Source: an uncultured Oscillospiraceae bacterium (GTDB taxonomy: Bacteria; Bacillota; Clostridia; Oscillospirales; Acutalibacteraceae). From it: a stretch of DNA of 26,871 nucleotides. Location of the stretch: positions 1-26,871 of the forward strand of contig CABUNG010000032.1 in NCBI GenBank assembly GCA_902492895.1, in the 5' to 3' direction. Positions 6,673 through 14,310 of the stretch are shown in pieces. A model generated the notes under the pieces. That model searched no databases and had not been told where the DNA came from. It saw nothing but the letters and a program-made list of their open reading frames with translations. The translations under genes and the position numbers were made by a program. How positions within the stretch are numbered: position 1 is the stretch's first letter; each line of letters begins with the position of its first letter.

Positions 6673-8889
6673 TCAGAACCGGGTGTGGAAGGTGCGGTGG
6701 ATGACGTCGAGCTGCTGCTCCCGGGTCAGTTTGATGAAGTTGACCGCATAGCCCGATACCCGGATGGTCAGCTGGGGATATTTTTCCGGGTGATCCATGG
6801 CGTCGAGCAGGATGTCCCGGTTGAGGACGTTGACGTTGATGTGGTGACCGCCCTCGCCGAAATACCCGTCCATCAGGCCGACGAGGTTCTCCGCCCGCTC
6901 CTCTTCCTCATGCCCGAGGGCTGAGGGCACGATGGAAAACGTGTAGCTGATGCCGTCCTCCGCGTAATCGTAGGGGAGCTTGGCGACCGACATCATGGAC
7001 GCCACGCAGCCGTGGCTGTCCCGTCCGTGCATGGGATTGGCGCCGGGCGCGAACGGCTCGCCCGCTTTCCGTCCGTCGGGGGTGGAACCGGTCTTTTTGC
7101 CGTATACGACGTTCGAGGTGATGGTGAGGATGGACATGGTGTGCACGCTCTCGCGGTAGGTGGGGCATTTCTTGAGCTTGCTCATGAAGCGCTTGACCAC
7201 ATCCACGGCCAGATCGTCCACCCGGGGATCGTTGTTGCCGAATTTCGGGTAATCCCCCTCCACTTCAAAGTCCACGGCCAGGCCGGTTTCGTCCCGGACG
7301 GGGTGGACTTTGGCATAGCGGATGGCCGAGAGGGAATCGCACACCACCGACAGCCCGGCGACGCCGCAGGCCATGGTGCGCAGCACCTCGTTGTCGTGCA
7401 GCGCCATCTGAATTTTTTCATAACAGTATTTGTCGTGCATATAATGGATGACGTTGAGGGTGTTGACGTAGAGGCTGGCGAGCCAGTCGAGGATGGCGTC
7501 GAATTTTTTCATTACATCGTCGAAATCGAGGGTTCTGCCCCGGCAGGCGAGCAGCTCCGGCCCGACCTGCACCCCGGTTTTCTCGTCCCGTCCGCCGTTG
7601 ATGGCGTAGAGCAGCGCCTTGGCGAGATTGGCCCTGGCGCCGAAAAACTGCATCTGCTTGCCGATCCGCATAGCGGAGACGCAGCAGGCGATGCCGTAGT
7701 CGTCGCCGAATTTTTTGCGCATCAGCTCGTCGCTCTCATACTGGATCGAGCAGGTCTCGATGGACATTTTGGCGCAGTATTTTTTAAATGGCTCGGGCAG
7801 CCGGGGGCTCCACAGCACCGTCATATTGGGTTCCGGAGCCGGGCCGAGATTGGTGAGGGTATGCAGGAACCGGTAGGACATCTTCGTCACCATGTGCCGC
7901 CCGTCGGTGGACAGTCCCCCGATCGATTCGGTCACCCAGGTGGGATCGCCGGAAAACAGCTCGTCGTAGGACGGGGTGCGCAGGAACCGGACGAGCCGGA
8001 GCTTCATGACGAAATGATCGACGAACTCCTGGATCTCCTCCTCGGTATACCGCCCGTCCGCGAGATCCCGCTCGGCGTAGATGTCGAGGAAGGTGGAAAT
8101 CCGTCCGATGGACATGGCGGCGCCGTTCTGCTCTTTGATAGCGGCGAGATAACCGAAATACAGCCACTGGATGGCCTCCTTCGTGTCTGCCGCGGGGCGG
8201 GAGATGTCATAGCCGTAGGAGGCGGCCATCCGTATGAGCGATTCGAGCGCCCGGATCTGCTCGGCCAGCTCTTCTCTCAGCCGGATCTCCCGCGAATCCA
8301 TAACCGGATAGTCCGCCGCGTTCTTGGAATTCTGCTTTTCCCGGATGAGCATGGCCACCCCGTACAGCGGGATGCGGCGGTAATCGCCGATGATCCGTCC
8401 CCGGCCGTAGGCGTCGGGCAGGCCGGTGATGACGCCGGATTTGCGCGCGGCGCGCATTTGCGGGGTGTAGACGTCGAATACCCCGTCGTTGTGCGTCTTG
8501 CGGTATTCGAAAACCGTTTCGATCGCGGGGTCCATCTCCCGGTGATAGGCCTCGAGGGAACCCCGCACCATCCGGATGCCGCCGAAGGGCATGATCGCCC
8601 TCGTCAGGGGGGCGGAGGTTTGGAGCCCGACGATCTGTTCCTTGTCCTTGTCGATATATCCCGGCGCATACGCGTCGATGCCCGAGATGGTGTGGGTGTC
8701 GATGTCGTATACCCCGCCGCGGTCCCGTTCCTCTTTGAGCAGCGCGGCGACTTCGTCCCACAGCGCCCTGGTGCGGGCCGTGGGAGGCGCGAGAAAGCTC
8801 TCGTCCCCGTCGTAGGGGGTATAGTTGCGGGCGATGAAATCCCGCACATCCACCATTTTTTCCCAGACTCCCGGCTTGAATTCCGTCAT
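6673..8889 (-). CDS. pflB: Formate acetyltransferase (pyruvate formate-lyase)
   Basis: This glycyl-radical enzyme (738 aa) converts pyruvate and CoA to acetyl-CoA and formate under anaerobic conditions. The active-site pair is Cys402-Cys403 in the motif IACCVSAMRIGKQMQFFGAR. The radical glycine is Gly713 in RVSGYAVNF, 25 residues from the C-terminus. All catalytic residues are intact. I chose the ATG at 8889: the earlier in-frame GTG at 8910 lies within the GGAAGG ribosome-binding site. Transcription comes from a well-formed promoter at 8984-9012. pflA follows 34 bases later. Together they provide acetyl-CoA for fermentation, alongside the hydrogenase encoded in the divergent operon beyond the MFS gene. 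Confidence 0.98.
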   Translation of the reverse strand: MTEFKPGVWEKMVDVRDFIARNYTPYDGDESFLAPPTARTRALWDEVAALLKEERDRGGVYDIDTHTISGIDAYAPGYIDKDKEQIVGLQTSAPLTRAIMPFGGIRMVRGSLEAYHREMDPAIETVFEYRKTHNDGVFDVYTPQMRAARKSGVITGLPDAYGRGRIIGDYRRIPLYGVAMLIREKQNSKNAADYPVMDSREIRLREELAEQIRALESLIRMAASYGYDISRPAADTKEAIQWLYFGYLAAIKEQNGAAMSIGRISTFLDIYAERDLADGRYTEEEIQEFVDHFVMKLRLVRFLRTPSYDELFSGDPTWVTESIGGLSTDGRHMVTKMSYRFLHTLTNLGPAPEPNMTVLWSPRLPEPFKKYCAKMSIETCSIQYESDELMRKKFGDDYGIACCVSAMRIGKQMQFFGARANLAKALLYAINGGRDEKTGVQVGPELLACRGRTLDFDDVMKKFDAILDWLASLYVNTLNVIHYMHDKYCYEKIQMALHDNEVLRTMACGVAGLSVVCDSLSAIRYAKVHPVRDETGLAVDFEVEGDYPKFGNNDPRVDDLAVDVVKRFMSKLKKCPTYRESVHTMSILTITSNVVYGKKTGSTPDGRKAGEPFAPGANPMHGRDSHGCVASMMSVAKLPYDYAEDGISYTFSIVPSALGHEEEERAENLVGLMDGYFGEGGHHINVNVLNRDILLDAMDHPEKYPQLTIRVSGYAVNFIKLTREQQLDVIHRTFHTRF

Positions 8890-8983
8890 GTTCGGATCCC
8901 TTCCTTTCACCGTGACGGCCTTGTCGGGCAGAGCTTGTCCGCCGGAACCGGTCCGGCCGGCGCCCTGCCGGCTTCATGATTTC

Positions 8984-9012
8984 AGTATAACAAAAACCCG
9001 GCCTCCGCACAA
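8984..9012 (-). promoter_or_regulatory. pflB promoter (-35 TTGTGC, extended -10 TGTTATACT)
   Basis: On the minus strand, TTGTGC (9007-9012) and TATACT (8984-8989) are 17 bases apart. TG at the extended -10 position (8991-8992) strengthens it. The predicted start near 8977 gives a leader of about 88 nt. The -35 hexamer is exactly the loop of the terminator at 8992-9022. Confidence 0.75.
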
Positions 9013-9022
9013 GGAAGCCGGG
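8992..9022 (-). terminator. Intrinsic terminator interleaved with pflB promoter
   Basis: On the minus strand a 10-bp stem (9013-9022 with 8997-9006, one G-T pair) closes the six-base loop TTGTGC and is followed by TTTTTG. It is placed to stop transcripts coming from the MFS gene (stop at 9285) just before pflB transcription begins. Confidence 0.75.
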
Positions 9023-9078
9023 CGCAAAATTTCGGGGGATCATGTGACGGAATTCTGGATAGTTTTTCGGGGACATCA

Positions 9079-9262
9079 AGCAAATAAGGCATGGGTTTAC
9101 GACCAGCCATACTTCCGGACCGGCCTCTGAGCGGATCTCATATCGTCATACTCTCTGGCCGTGTTTGGCCTGCGGGCCCCCTCTTTCTTTTGAGGAAAGC
9201 CTCCCCGGTGTTATCACCCTGGCGAACGATACAAGCAGGGATGCGGCCCAGAAATCTGGGTG
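9079..9262 (+). repeat. Intergenic hairpin repeat, copy A
   Basis: This noncoding stretch between the MFS stop and the pfl promoter shares blocks with the 16.4-16.9 kb region. GTTTGGCCTGCGGGCC (9163-9178) equals 16741-16756. ATACAAGCAGGG (9229-9240) equals 16861-16872. The 25 bases at 9183-9207 match 16415-16439 in reverse complement with one mismatch. Further left, GACCAGCCATAC (about 9101-9112) looks like a partial copy of the same end. Small hairpins include GGTG-TTAT-CACC (near 9208) and CCCAGA-AA-TCTGGG (9247-9260). No gene is seen in 9023-9284. Confidence 0.7.
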
Positions 9263-9284
9263 GACATATATCTATAGTCTTCCA

Positions 9285-10568
9285 TTAAATCCGCTGTTCC
9301 CCTGTCTCCTCCGGCGCTGTGACCGCCCCGGCCTTCTTTGGCGTTTTCCGAAGAGAACTGACCCCGATCAGGAGCAGGAGCGGAAAAACCACCGCCACCG
9401 CGAGTCCGGCCCGCAGCCCCCATTGATCGGGCGCGAGTCCGCTCCCCTGCATGGCATCTGCCAGGGAGGGGATCCGTTGGACCGTGTCCGATACCACGCC
9501 GGTCAGCCACGGGCCGAGGGAACAGCCGAGATCGCCCGCAAGGGCCAGCATGCCGAACATGGCGGTACCGGCTCCGGGGAACCGGGCGGCGGAGAGGCTG
9601 ATGGTTCCCGGCCACATCAGGCTGACGGACAGTCCGCAGAAGGCGCAGCCCAGCAGGGCCGGCAGCGGCGATGGGACAAAGACCGTCACCGCGTAGCACA
9701 CGATGCAGAGCGCCGCGCTGCCGAGCATCGCTTTTTTCAGATCGAACCGGCTGCCCCAGATGCCGTAGACCGTCCGGCCCACCCCCATCAGCAGACCGAA
9801 CAGGCACGGCCCCAGCAGATCCCCCATGAGCTTCGGCACGCCGAGGCCCTTTTCCGCGAACAGGGAAGACCATTGGGACATGGACAGCTCCGCCGCGCCC
9901 GCACACATCATCATCAGCAGTCCCACCAGAAATGCGCGGGAGGAGAAGAGCCGGCGCAGCGGCACCTTGTCTTCGTCGGGCGGAGGCGGCATCAGCGGCA
10001 CCCGGATCACCTGAAACAGGTTTAACAGCGGCACCGCGGCCCAGACCAGCGGATACACCCACCACACGCCGTCTCCCGTCAATCCGACGCAGACCGTCGT
10101 TATCAGGATAACCAGGACCTGCCCCCAGGAATAGAAGGCGTGGAGCAGGCTCATCGAGGAAGCTTTCGCCTCGCTCGGAAGGGAATCGACGATGGGGCTG
10201 ATCAGCACCTCGATCAGGCCGCCACCCACGGCGTAGATCGTCACCGAAACGACCAGGCCGGTATAGGGGTCGGGCAGCATCCGGGGCAGGATCCCCAGCA
10301 GCACAAGCCCCGCGACGGAACAGCCGTGCGCCAGGATAAGCGATGCACGGTAGCCGATTTTGTCCACGAATTTCACCGACAGCAGATCGACGACCAGCTG
10401 AGTGCCGAAGGTCAGCAGGATCAGACGCCCGATCTGCTCAAAGGATATGGCAAACGCCGTCTGAAACGTCACAAAAAAGAGCGGGGCCAGATTGGCGATG
10501 ATCGCCTGTACGATGTATCCCAGGTAACAGGACCGCAGGGTGTGCTTATATGTGAGTGGTTTGCTCAT
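9285..10568 (-). CDS. Major facilitator superfamily transporter
   Basis: This is a 12-helix secondary transporter of the plasma membrane (427 aa). The first half includes DLLSVKFVDKIGYRAS, resembling the loop 2-3 motif A (G-x3-D-x2-G-x-R) with a G to L/V change. A central charged loop, PPPPDEDKVPLRRLF, separates the halves. The second half carries VYGIWGSRFDLKKAM. It resembles the sugar/FucP-like and uncharacterised 'MFS transporter' groups of Clostridia; the substrate cannot be assigned. The start is supported by AAGGAG eight bases upstream. It is divergent from the hydrogenase operon and followed by the repeat and terminator before pflB. Confidence 0.9.
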   Translation of the reverse strand: MSKPLTYKHTLRSCYLGYIVQAIIANLAPLFFVTFQTAFAISFEQIGRLILLTFGTQLVVDLLSVKFVDKIGYRASLILAHGCSVAGLVLLGILPRMLPDPYTGLVVSVTIYAVGGGLIEVLISPIVDSLPSEAKASSMSLLHAFYSWGQVLVILITTVCVGLTGDGVWWVYPLVWAAVPLLNLFQVIRVPLMPPPPDEDKVPLRRLFSSRAFLVGLLMMMCAGAAELSMSQWSSLFAEKGLGVPKLMGDLLGPCLFGLLMGVGRTVYGIWGSRFDLKKAMLGSAALCIVCYAVTVFVPSPLPALLGCAFCGLSVSLMWPGTISLSAARFPGAGTAMFGMLALAGDLGCSLGPWLTGVVSDTVQRIPSLADAMQGSGLAPDQWGLRAGLAVAVVFPLLLLIGVSSLRKTPKKAGAVTAPEETGEQRI

Positions 10569-10605
10569 AAAGCGTTCTCCTTGTTCTGGTTTGTTCTGTC
10601 ACAGT

Positions 10606-10634
10606 ACGCTACCCGATTTGGAACCGGATGTCAA
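10606..10634 (-). promoter_or_regulatory. Possible promoter of MFS gene
   Basis: A perfect TTGACA (10629-10634, minus) is 17 bases from TAGCGT (10606-10611), a poor -10. It is the best candidate within the 450-bp divergent region. Confidence 0.35.
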
Positions 10635-10783
10635 GAAGCATTCGGATTTTTCTCCGTTTCGGGAAGTCTCCGGCATCCTTTTTCATCCTATGCGGGATGG
10701 GGTTGTTCGGTTTGACGGACGATTTCGGAACATCGGCCGCATCCCGTCCCACATTCGGTCGAAATCTTTCGAAAAATCGTACA

Positions 10784-10801
10784 TTGTTTTTATTTTCACA
10801 T
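10784..10801. promoter_or_regulatory. Rex-like operator at hydrogenase promoter
   Basis: TTGTTTT-TATT-TTCACAT matches 10 of 14 defined positions of the Clostridial Rex consensus TTGTTAA-N4-TTAACAA and touches the -35 box at 10801. Rex senses NADH/NAD+ and is known to control fermentation and hydrogenase genes, so the position makes sense. The match is imperfect. Confidence 0.35.
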
Positions 10802-10829
10802 TGCAAAAACCCCGATTGTCATGTATAAT
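10801..10829 (+). promoter_or_regulatory. Promoter of hydrogenase operon
   Basis: TTGCAA (10801-10806), 17 bases, then a perfect TATAAT (10824-10829). The predicted start is near 10836, about 190 nt before the first gene. Confidence 0.75.
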
Positions 10830-10835
10830 AAACCT

Positions 10836-11025
10836 ATTGGCCTCGCGGGGGTGGAACCTCCGCAATCCCCCGGGCGAGGGATTTTCCGGGGAGACGAAAA
10901 CTGGGGGTGGATCCGCAGCTTTTTTCGAACGGAACGGCGGGCGCAGTACGGGGATTCCAAATGCCCGCGCGGTCCTGTTTGGTGAAATTCCCAGTGTTTC
11001 CATTTCGTAAGGAGGAATAGGCAAG
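10836..11025 (+). other. Long structured leader of hydrogenase operon
   Basis: This 190-nt untranslated leader is GC-rich and folds in several ways. CCTCGC near 10842 can pair with GCGAGG near 10874, with nested GGGGG/CCCCC inside. CTGGGG/CCGCAG (about 10902-10919, one mismatch) is followed by CTTTTTT, resembling a weak terminator. GGGGATT-CCAAA (10950-10961) pairs with TTTGG-N3-AATTCCC (10978-10992). GCGGGC (10937-10942) could instead pair with GCCCGC (10963-10968), in the loop of that stem. This suggests an attenuator or riboswitch-like switch, but it matches no class I can name. It ends with AAGGAGG (11009-11015). Confidence 0.45.
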
Positions 11026-11523
11026 ATGCAAAAAAAGATCAGCACCCTCCCTTTTAAGGGAACCCCGGAGCAGGAAACAAAGCTCCAGGCCGTCATTGCC
11101 GCAAACCGGCATGATACGAGCCGTCTGATGGCGGTTATGCAGCAGGCGCAGGACATTTATGGGTATCTGCCCATGGAAGTCCAGCAGATGATCGCCGACG
11201 GCATGAATGTGCCGCTGGAAAAGGAGTATGGCGTCGCGACGTTCTACGCGCAGTTCGCCCTGTCCCCCAAAGGCGTCTACAATGTGTCGGTCTGCCTGGG
11301 CACGGCCTGCTACGTCAAAGGCTCCGGCGACCTGTTCAATAAGCTCAGCGAAACGCTCGGCATCGGCTCGGATGAATGCACCGAGGACGGCAAATTCTCC
11401 CTGACCGCCTGCCGCTGCATCGGCGCCTGCGGTCTCGCCCCGGTCCTGACCGTCAACGACGACGTGTACGGCCGCCTGACCGTGGACGACATCCCCGGCA
11501 TCCTGGCGAAATACGCCGACTGA
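11026..11523 (+). CDS. hydC: NADH-dependent [FeFe] hydrogenase, NuoE-like subunit (HydC/HndA)
   Basis: This is the small [2Fe-2S] thioredoxin-like subunit (165 aa) of a HydABC-type hydrogenase, homologous to complex I NuoE. An N-terminal helical part with LMAVMQQAQDIYGYLPMEV leads to the ferredoxin fold. There the four cluster ligands lie in CLGTAC (C-x4-C) and CIGAC (C-x3-C), the latter preceded by a further Cys. AAGGAGG is ten bases upstream of the ATG. It is first in an operon of five closely packed genes; the HATPase gene starts one base after its stop. It relays electrons near the flavin of the HydB subunit. Confidence 0.95.
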   Translation: MQKKISTLPFKGTPEQETKLQAVIAANRHDTSRLMAVMQQAQDIYGYLPMEVQQMIADGMNVPLEKEYGVATFYAQFALSPKGVYNVSVCLGTACYVKGSGDLFNKLSETLGIGSDECTEDGKFSLTACRCIGACGLAPVLTVNDDVYGRLTVDDIPGILAKYAD

Positions 11524-11524
11524 T

Positions 11525-12073
11525 ATGCGGGAGCTGTCGCTGAACATACTGGATATCGCGCAGAATTCCCTCTCCGCCGGCGCCACTCTGGTCACCCTGA
11601 CCGTGGAAGAGGACAGCGCCGCGGATTCCCTCGTGTTGAGCGTGGAGGACAACGGCCGCGGCATGGACGCCGACGTGCTCGCCCGGGTGCGGGATCCGTT
11701 TTATACCACCCGCACCACCCGCAAGGTGGGGATGGGCATCCCCCTGTTCCGCATGGCCGCGGAGATGACGGGGGGGACGCTCGACATCCGCTCCGCATGC
11801 GGAAAGGGGACGCTCCTTCGCGCGTCGTTCGGCCTTTCCCATATCGATCGGATGCCTCTGGGCGATATGGCGGGCACTCTGACCGCGCTCATCCGGCTGA
11901 ATCCGGACGTGGATTTCCGCTACCGCCATACGGTGGACGGACGCGCCTTTGAAATGGACACGAGAGAGCTGCGGGCGGAGCTCGGCGGCGTGCCGCTCAC
12001 CGAGCCCGATGTCATGGATTGGATCGACGGCTACCTGAGGGAAAATGAAGACAGCCTTGGCGGCACCGCCTGA
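11525..12073 (+). CDS. Stand-alone histidine-kinase-type ATPase domain protein
   Basis: This soluble protein (182 aa) has a GHKL/HATPase_c domain in its first 110 residues: N box LNILDIAQNSLSAGA, G1 box VEDNGRGMD, DPFYTTRTTRKVGMGIPLF as F/G2 region and GKGTLLRASF as the last box. There is no sensor, no membrane helix and no phospho-acceptor histidine domain, so it is not a normal sensor kinase. The C-terminal 70 residues (DVDFRYRHTVDGRAF and following) are not recognisable. There is no clear Shine-Dalgarno; with one base between the genes it is probably translated by coupling to hydC. Kinase-like genes at this place are known in other Clostridial/Thermoanaerobacter hydrogenase operons; their role is unsettled. 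It may be an anti-sigma-like or redox-regulatory kinase. Confidence 0.88.
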   Translation: MRELSLNILDIAQNSLSAGATLVTLTVEEDSAADSLVLSVEDNGRGMDADVLARVRDPFYTTRTTRKVGMGIPLFRMAAEMTGGTLDIRSACGKGTLLRASFGLSHIDRMPLGDMAGTLTALIRLNPDVDFRYRHTVDGRAFEMDTRELRAELGGVPLTEPDVMDWIDGYLRENEDSLGGTA

Positions 12074-12114
12074 TGCCGCATGAATCACACTTTCAAGAAC
12101 TAGGAGGTCACCCT

Positions 12115-12486
12115 ATGAAAACCATTGCAGAACTGCAGGCCATCCGGGAGAAAGCCCGCGAAAAAATGGCCGTGCGGGAAGGCACCGATGCCGAAACCCG
12201 CGTCGTGGTCGGCATGGCCACCTGCGGCATCGCCGCGGGAGCCCGTCCGGTCCTGAACGCTTTTGTCGAAGAGGTCGCGAAACGCCACCTGAACGGCGTC
12301 ACCGTCACCCAGACCGGCTGCATCGGCATGTGCCAGTTTGAGCCGATCGTCGAAGTGATGATGCCCGGCAAGGACAAGGTCACCTACGGCAAAGTCACCC
12401 CGGAAAAGGTGGAGCGCATCATCGTCGATCACCTGGTCAATGGCAATCCCGTGGCGGAATACACCGTCGCGAATCTGATGAAATAA
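12115..12486 (+). CDS. Thioredoxin-like [2Fe-2S] ferredoxin-domain subunit (HndB-like)
   Basis: This small protein (123 aa) in the HndB position has a helical N-terminus (KTIAELQAIREKAREKM) and then a thioredoxin-like ferredoxin fold with ATCGIAAGARPVL and TGCIGMCQFEPIVEV. Only three cysteines are visible (37, 69, 73), whereas the fold normally uses four ligands. I chose ATG at 12115 because AGGAGGT lies six bases upstream; the in-frame ATG at 12073 would overlap the HATPase stop without a ribosome site. It probably passes electrons within, or helps assemble, the hydrogenase complex. Confidence 0.88.
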   Translation: MKTIAELQAIREKAREKMAVREGTDAETRVVVGMATCGIAAGARPVLNAFVEEVAKRHLNGVTVTQTGCIGMCQFEPIVEVMMPGKDKVTYGKVTPEKVERIIVDHLVNGNPVAEYTVANLMK

Positions 12487-12504
12487 AACGGGAGGGAAAA
12501 ACGG

Positions 12505-14292
12505 ATGTATCGTTCACACGTATTGGTATGCGGCGGCACCGGGTGCACCTCCTCGAACAGCCAGAAGATCATTGAAGCTCTGGAAAAGGAGATTGCCGCA
12601 AACGGCCTCGTCGACGAGGTCAAGGTCGTCCGGACCGGCTGTTTCGGTCTGTGCGCCCTCGGTCCCATCATGATTGTCTATCCGGAAGGCTGCTTCTATT
12701 CCCGGGTGCAGGAAGAGGATATCCCCGAAATCGTGTCCGAGCACCTGCTCAAGGGCCGTATCGTCACCCGCCTGCTCTATGATGAGACGGTGGAGAAAGA
12801 CGATATCAAAGCGCTGAATCAGACCGATTTTTACAAAAAACAAGTCCGCGTCGCTCTGCGTAACTGCGGCGTCATCAACCCCGAATCCCTGGATGAATAC
12901 ATCGCCATGGACGGCTATCAGGCCCTGGCGAAATGCCTGACCGAGTACACCCCCGACCAGGTTATCCAGATCATCACCGATTCCGGGCTGCGCGGACGCG
13001 GCGGCGGCGGATTCCCCACCGGCCGGAAGTGGGCTCTGTGCGCTCCCAACAAAGCGCCCCAGAAATACGTCGTCTGCAATGCGGATGAGGGCGACCCCGG
13101 CGCGTTCATGGACCGGTCGGTCCTCGAGGGCGACCCGCACTGCCTGGTGGAAGCCATGGCCATCGCGGGCTATGCCATCGGCGCGACCAAAGGCTTTGTG
13201 TATGTCCGGGCCGAGTATCCCATCGCGGTCCGCCGCCTGCAGATCGCCATTGACGAGGCGAGAGAGGCCGGCCTGCTGGGACAGGACATCTTCGGCACCG
13301 GTTTTGAATTCGATATGGAAATCCGTCTGGGCGCCGGCGCCTTCGTCTGCGGCGAAGAAACCGCGCTGATGACGTCCATCGAAGGCAACCGCGGCGAACC
13401 CCGTCCCCGTCCGCCTTATCCGGCCGTCAAGGGCCTGTTCGGCTGCCCGACGGTTGAGAACAACGTCGAAACCTTTGCGAACGTGCCCCAGATCATCCTC
13501 AAAGGCGCGGATTGGTTCGCCTCCATGGGCACCGAGAAGTCCAAGGGCACCAAGGTGTTCGCGCTCGGCGGCAAAATCAAACATACCGGCCTCGTGGAAA
13601 TCCCGATGGGTACCACCCTGCGGGAAATCGTCGAGGAAATCGGCGGCGGCATCCCGAACGGCAAGAAGTTCAAAGCCGCGCAGACCGGCGGACCTTCCGG
13701 CGGCTGCATCCCCGCCTCTCTGATCGATACCAAGATCGACTATGACAACCTCATCGCCATGGGCTGCATGATGGGCTCCGGCGGTCTGATCGTCATGGAC
13801 GAGGACACCTGCATGGTGGATATCGCGAAGTTCTTCCTCGAATTCACGGTCGACGAGTCCTGCGGCAAGTGCACGCCCTGCCGCGTCGGCACCAAACGCC
13901 TGCTGGAGAAGCTCGACAAGATCACGAAGGGCAACGGCACGCTGGAGGATATCGACGAACTCGAAGCCCTGTGCCACTATATCAAGGAAAACTCCCTGTG
14001 CGGCCTGGGGCAGACGGCCCCCAACCCCGTGCTCTCCACCCTCAAGTTCTTCCGGGACGAGTATGTGGCCCACGTCGTGGATAAGAAGTGCCCGGCCGGC
14101 GTCTGCAAATCGCTGCTCCATTACGAGATCGTCGCCGACAAGTGCAAGGGCTGCACGGCCTGCGCGCGCGTCTGCCCGGTCGGTGCGATTTCCGGCTCGG
14201 TCAAGAATCCCCATTCGATCGACGTCAGCGCCTGCATCAAGTGCGGCGCCTGTATGGAAAAATGCCGTTTCGGCGCCATCGTGAAGCAATAA
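12505..14292 (+). CDS. hydB: NADH-dependent [FeFe] hydrogenase, NuoF-like flavoprotein subunit (HydB/HndC)
   Basis: This diaphorase subunit (595 aa) binds NAD(H), FMN and several Fe-S clusters. It has an N-terminal thioredoxin-like [2Fe-2S] domain with Cys9, Cys14, Cys46 and Cys50, and a NuoF core with GRGGGGFPTGRKW (NADH/FMN site) and CNADEGDPGAFMDRS. A [4Fe-4S] site follows in CGKCTPCRVGTKRL, and the C-terminal ferredoxin domain has two clusters (CKGCTACARVCPVGAI and CIKCGACMEKCRFGAI). This architecture is typical of electron-bifurcating or NAD-linked HydABC/HndABCD complexes, where NADH and reduced ferredoxin are oxidised together to make H2. The start follows GGGAGG. The next gene, hydA, begins 18 bases after its stop. 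Confidence 0.97.
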   Translation: MYRSHVLVCGGTGCTSSNSQKIIEALEKEIAANGLVDEVKVVRTGCFGLCALGPIMIVYPEGCFYSRVQEEDIPEIVSEHLLKGRIVTRLLYDETVEKDDIKALNQTDFYKKQVRVALRNCGVINPESLDEYIAMDGYQALAKCLTEYTPDQVIQIITDSGLRGRGGGGFPTGRKWALCAPNKAPQKYVVCNADEGDPGAFMDRSVLEGDPHCLVEAMAIAGYAIGATKGFVYVRAEYPIAVRRLQIAIDEAREAGLLGQDIFGTGFEFDMEIRLGAGAFVCGEETALMTSIEGNRGEPRPRPPYPAVKGLFGCPTVENNVETFANVPQIILKGADWFASMGTEKSKGTKVFALGGKIKHTGLVEIPMGTTLREIVEEIGGGIPNGKKFKAAQTGGPSGGCIPASLIDTKIDYDNLIAMGCMMGSGGLIVMDEDTCMVDIAKFFLEFTVDESCGKCTPCRVGTKRLLEKLDKITKGNGTLEDIDELEALCHYIKENSLCGLGQTAPNPVLSTLKFFRDEYVAHVVDKKCPAGVCKSLLHYEIVADKCKGCTACARVCPVGAISGSVKNPHSIDVSACIKCGACMEKCRFGAIVKQ

Positions 14293-14310
14293 GGAAGGAG
14301 AGTGACCGAA

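Noticed and set aside
7012..8979. Long plus-strand open frame opposite pflB
   Set aside because: pflB is certain from its active-site and glycyl-radical motifs; the opposite frame has no independent support.
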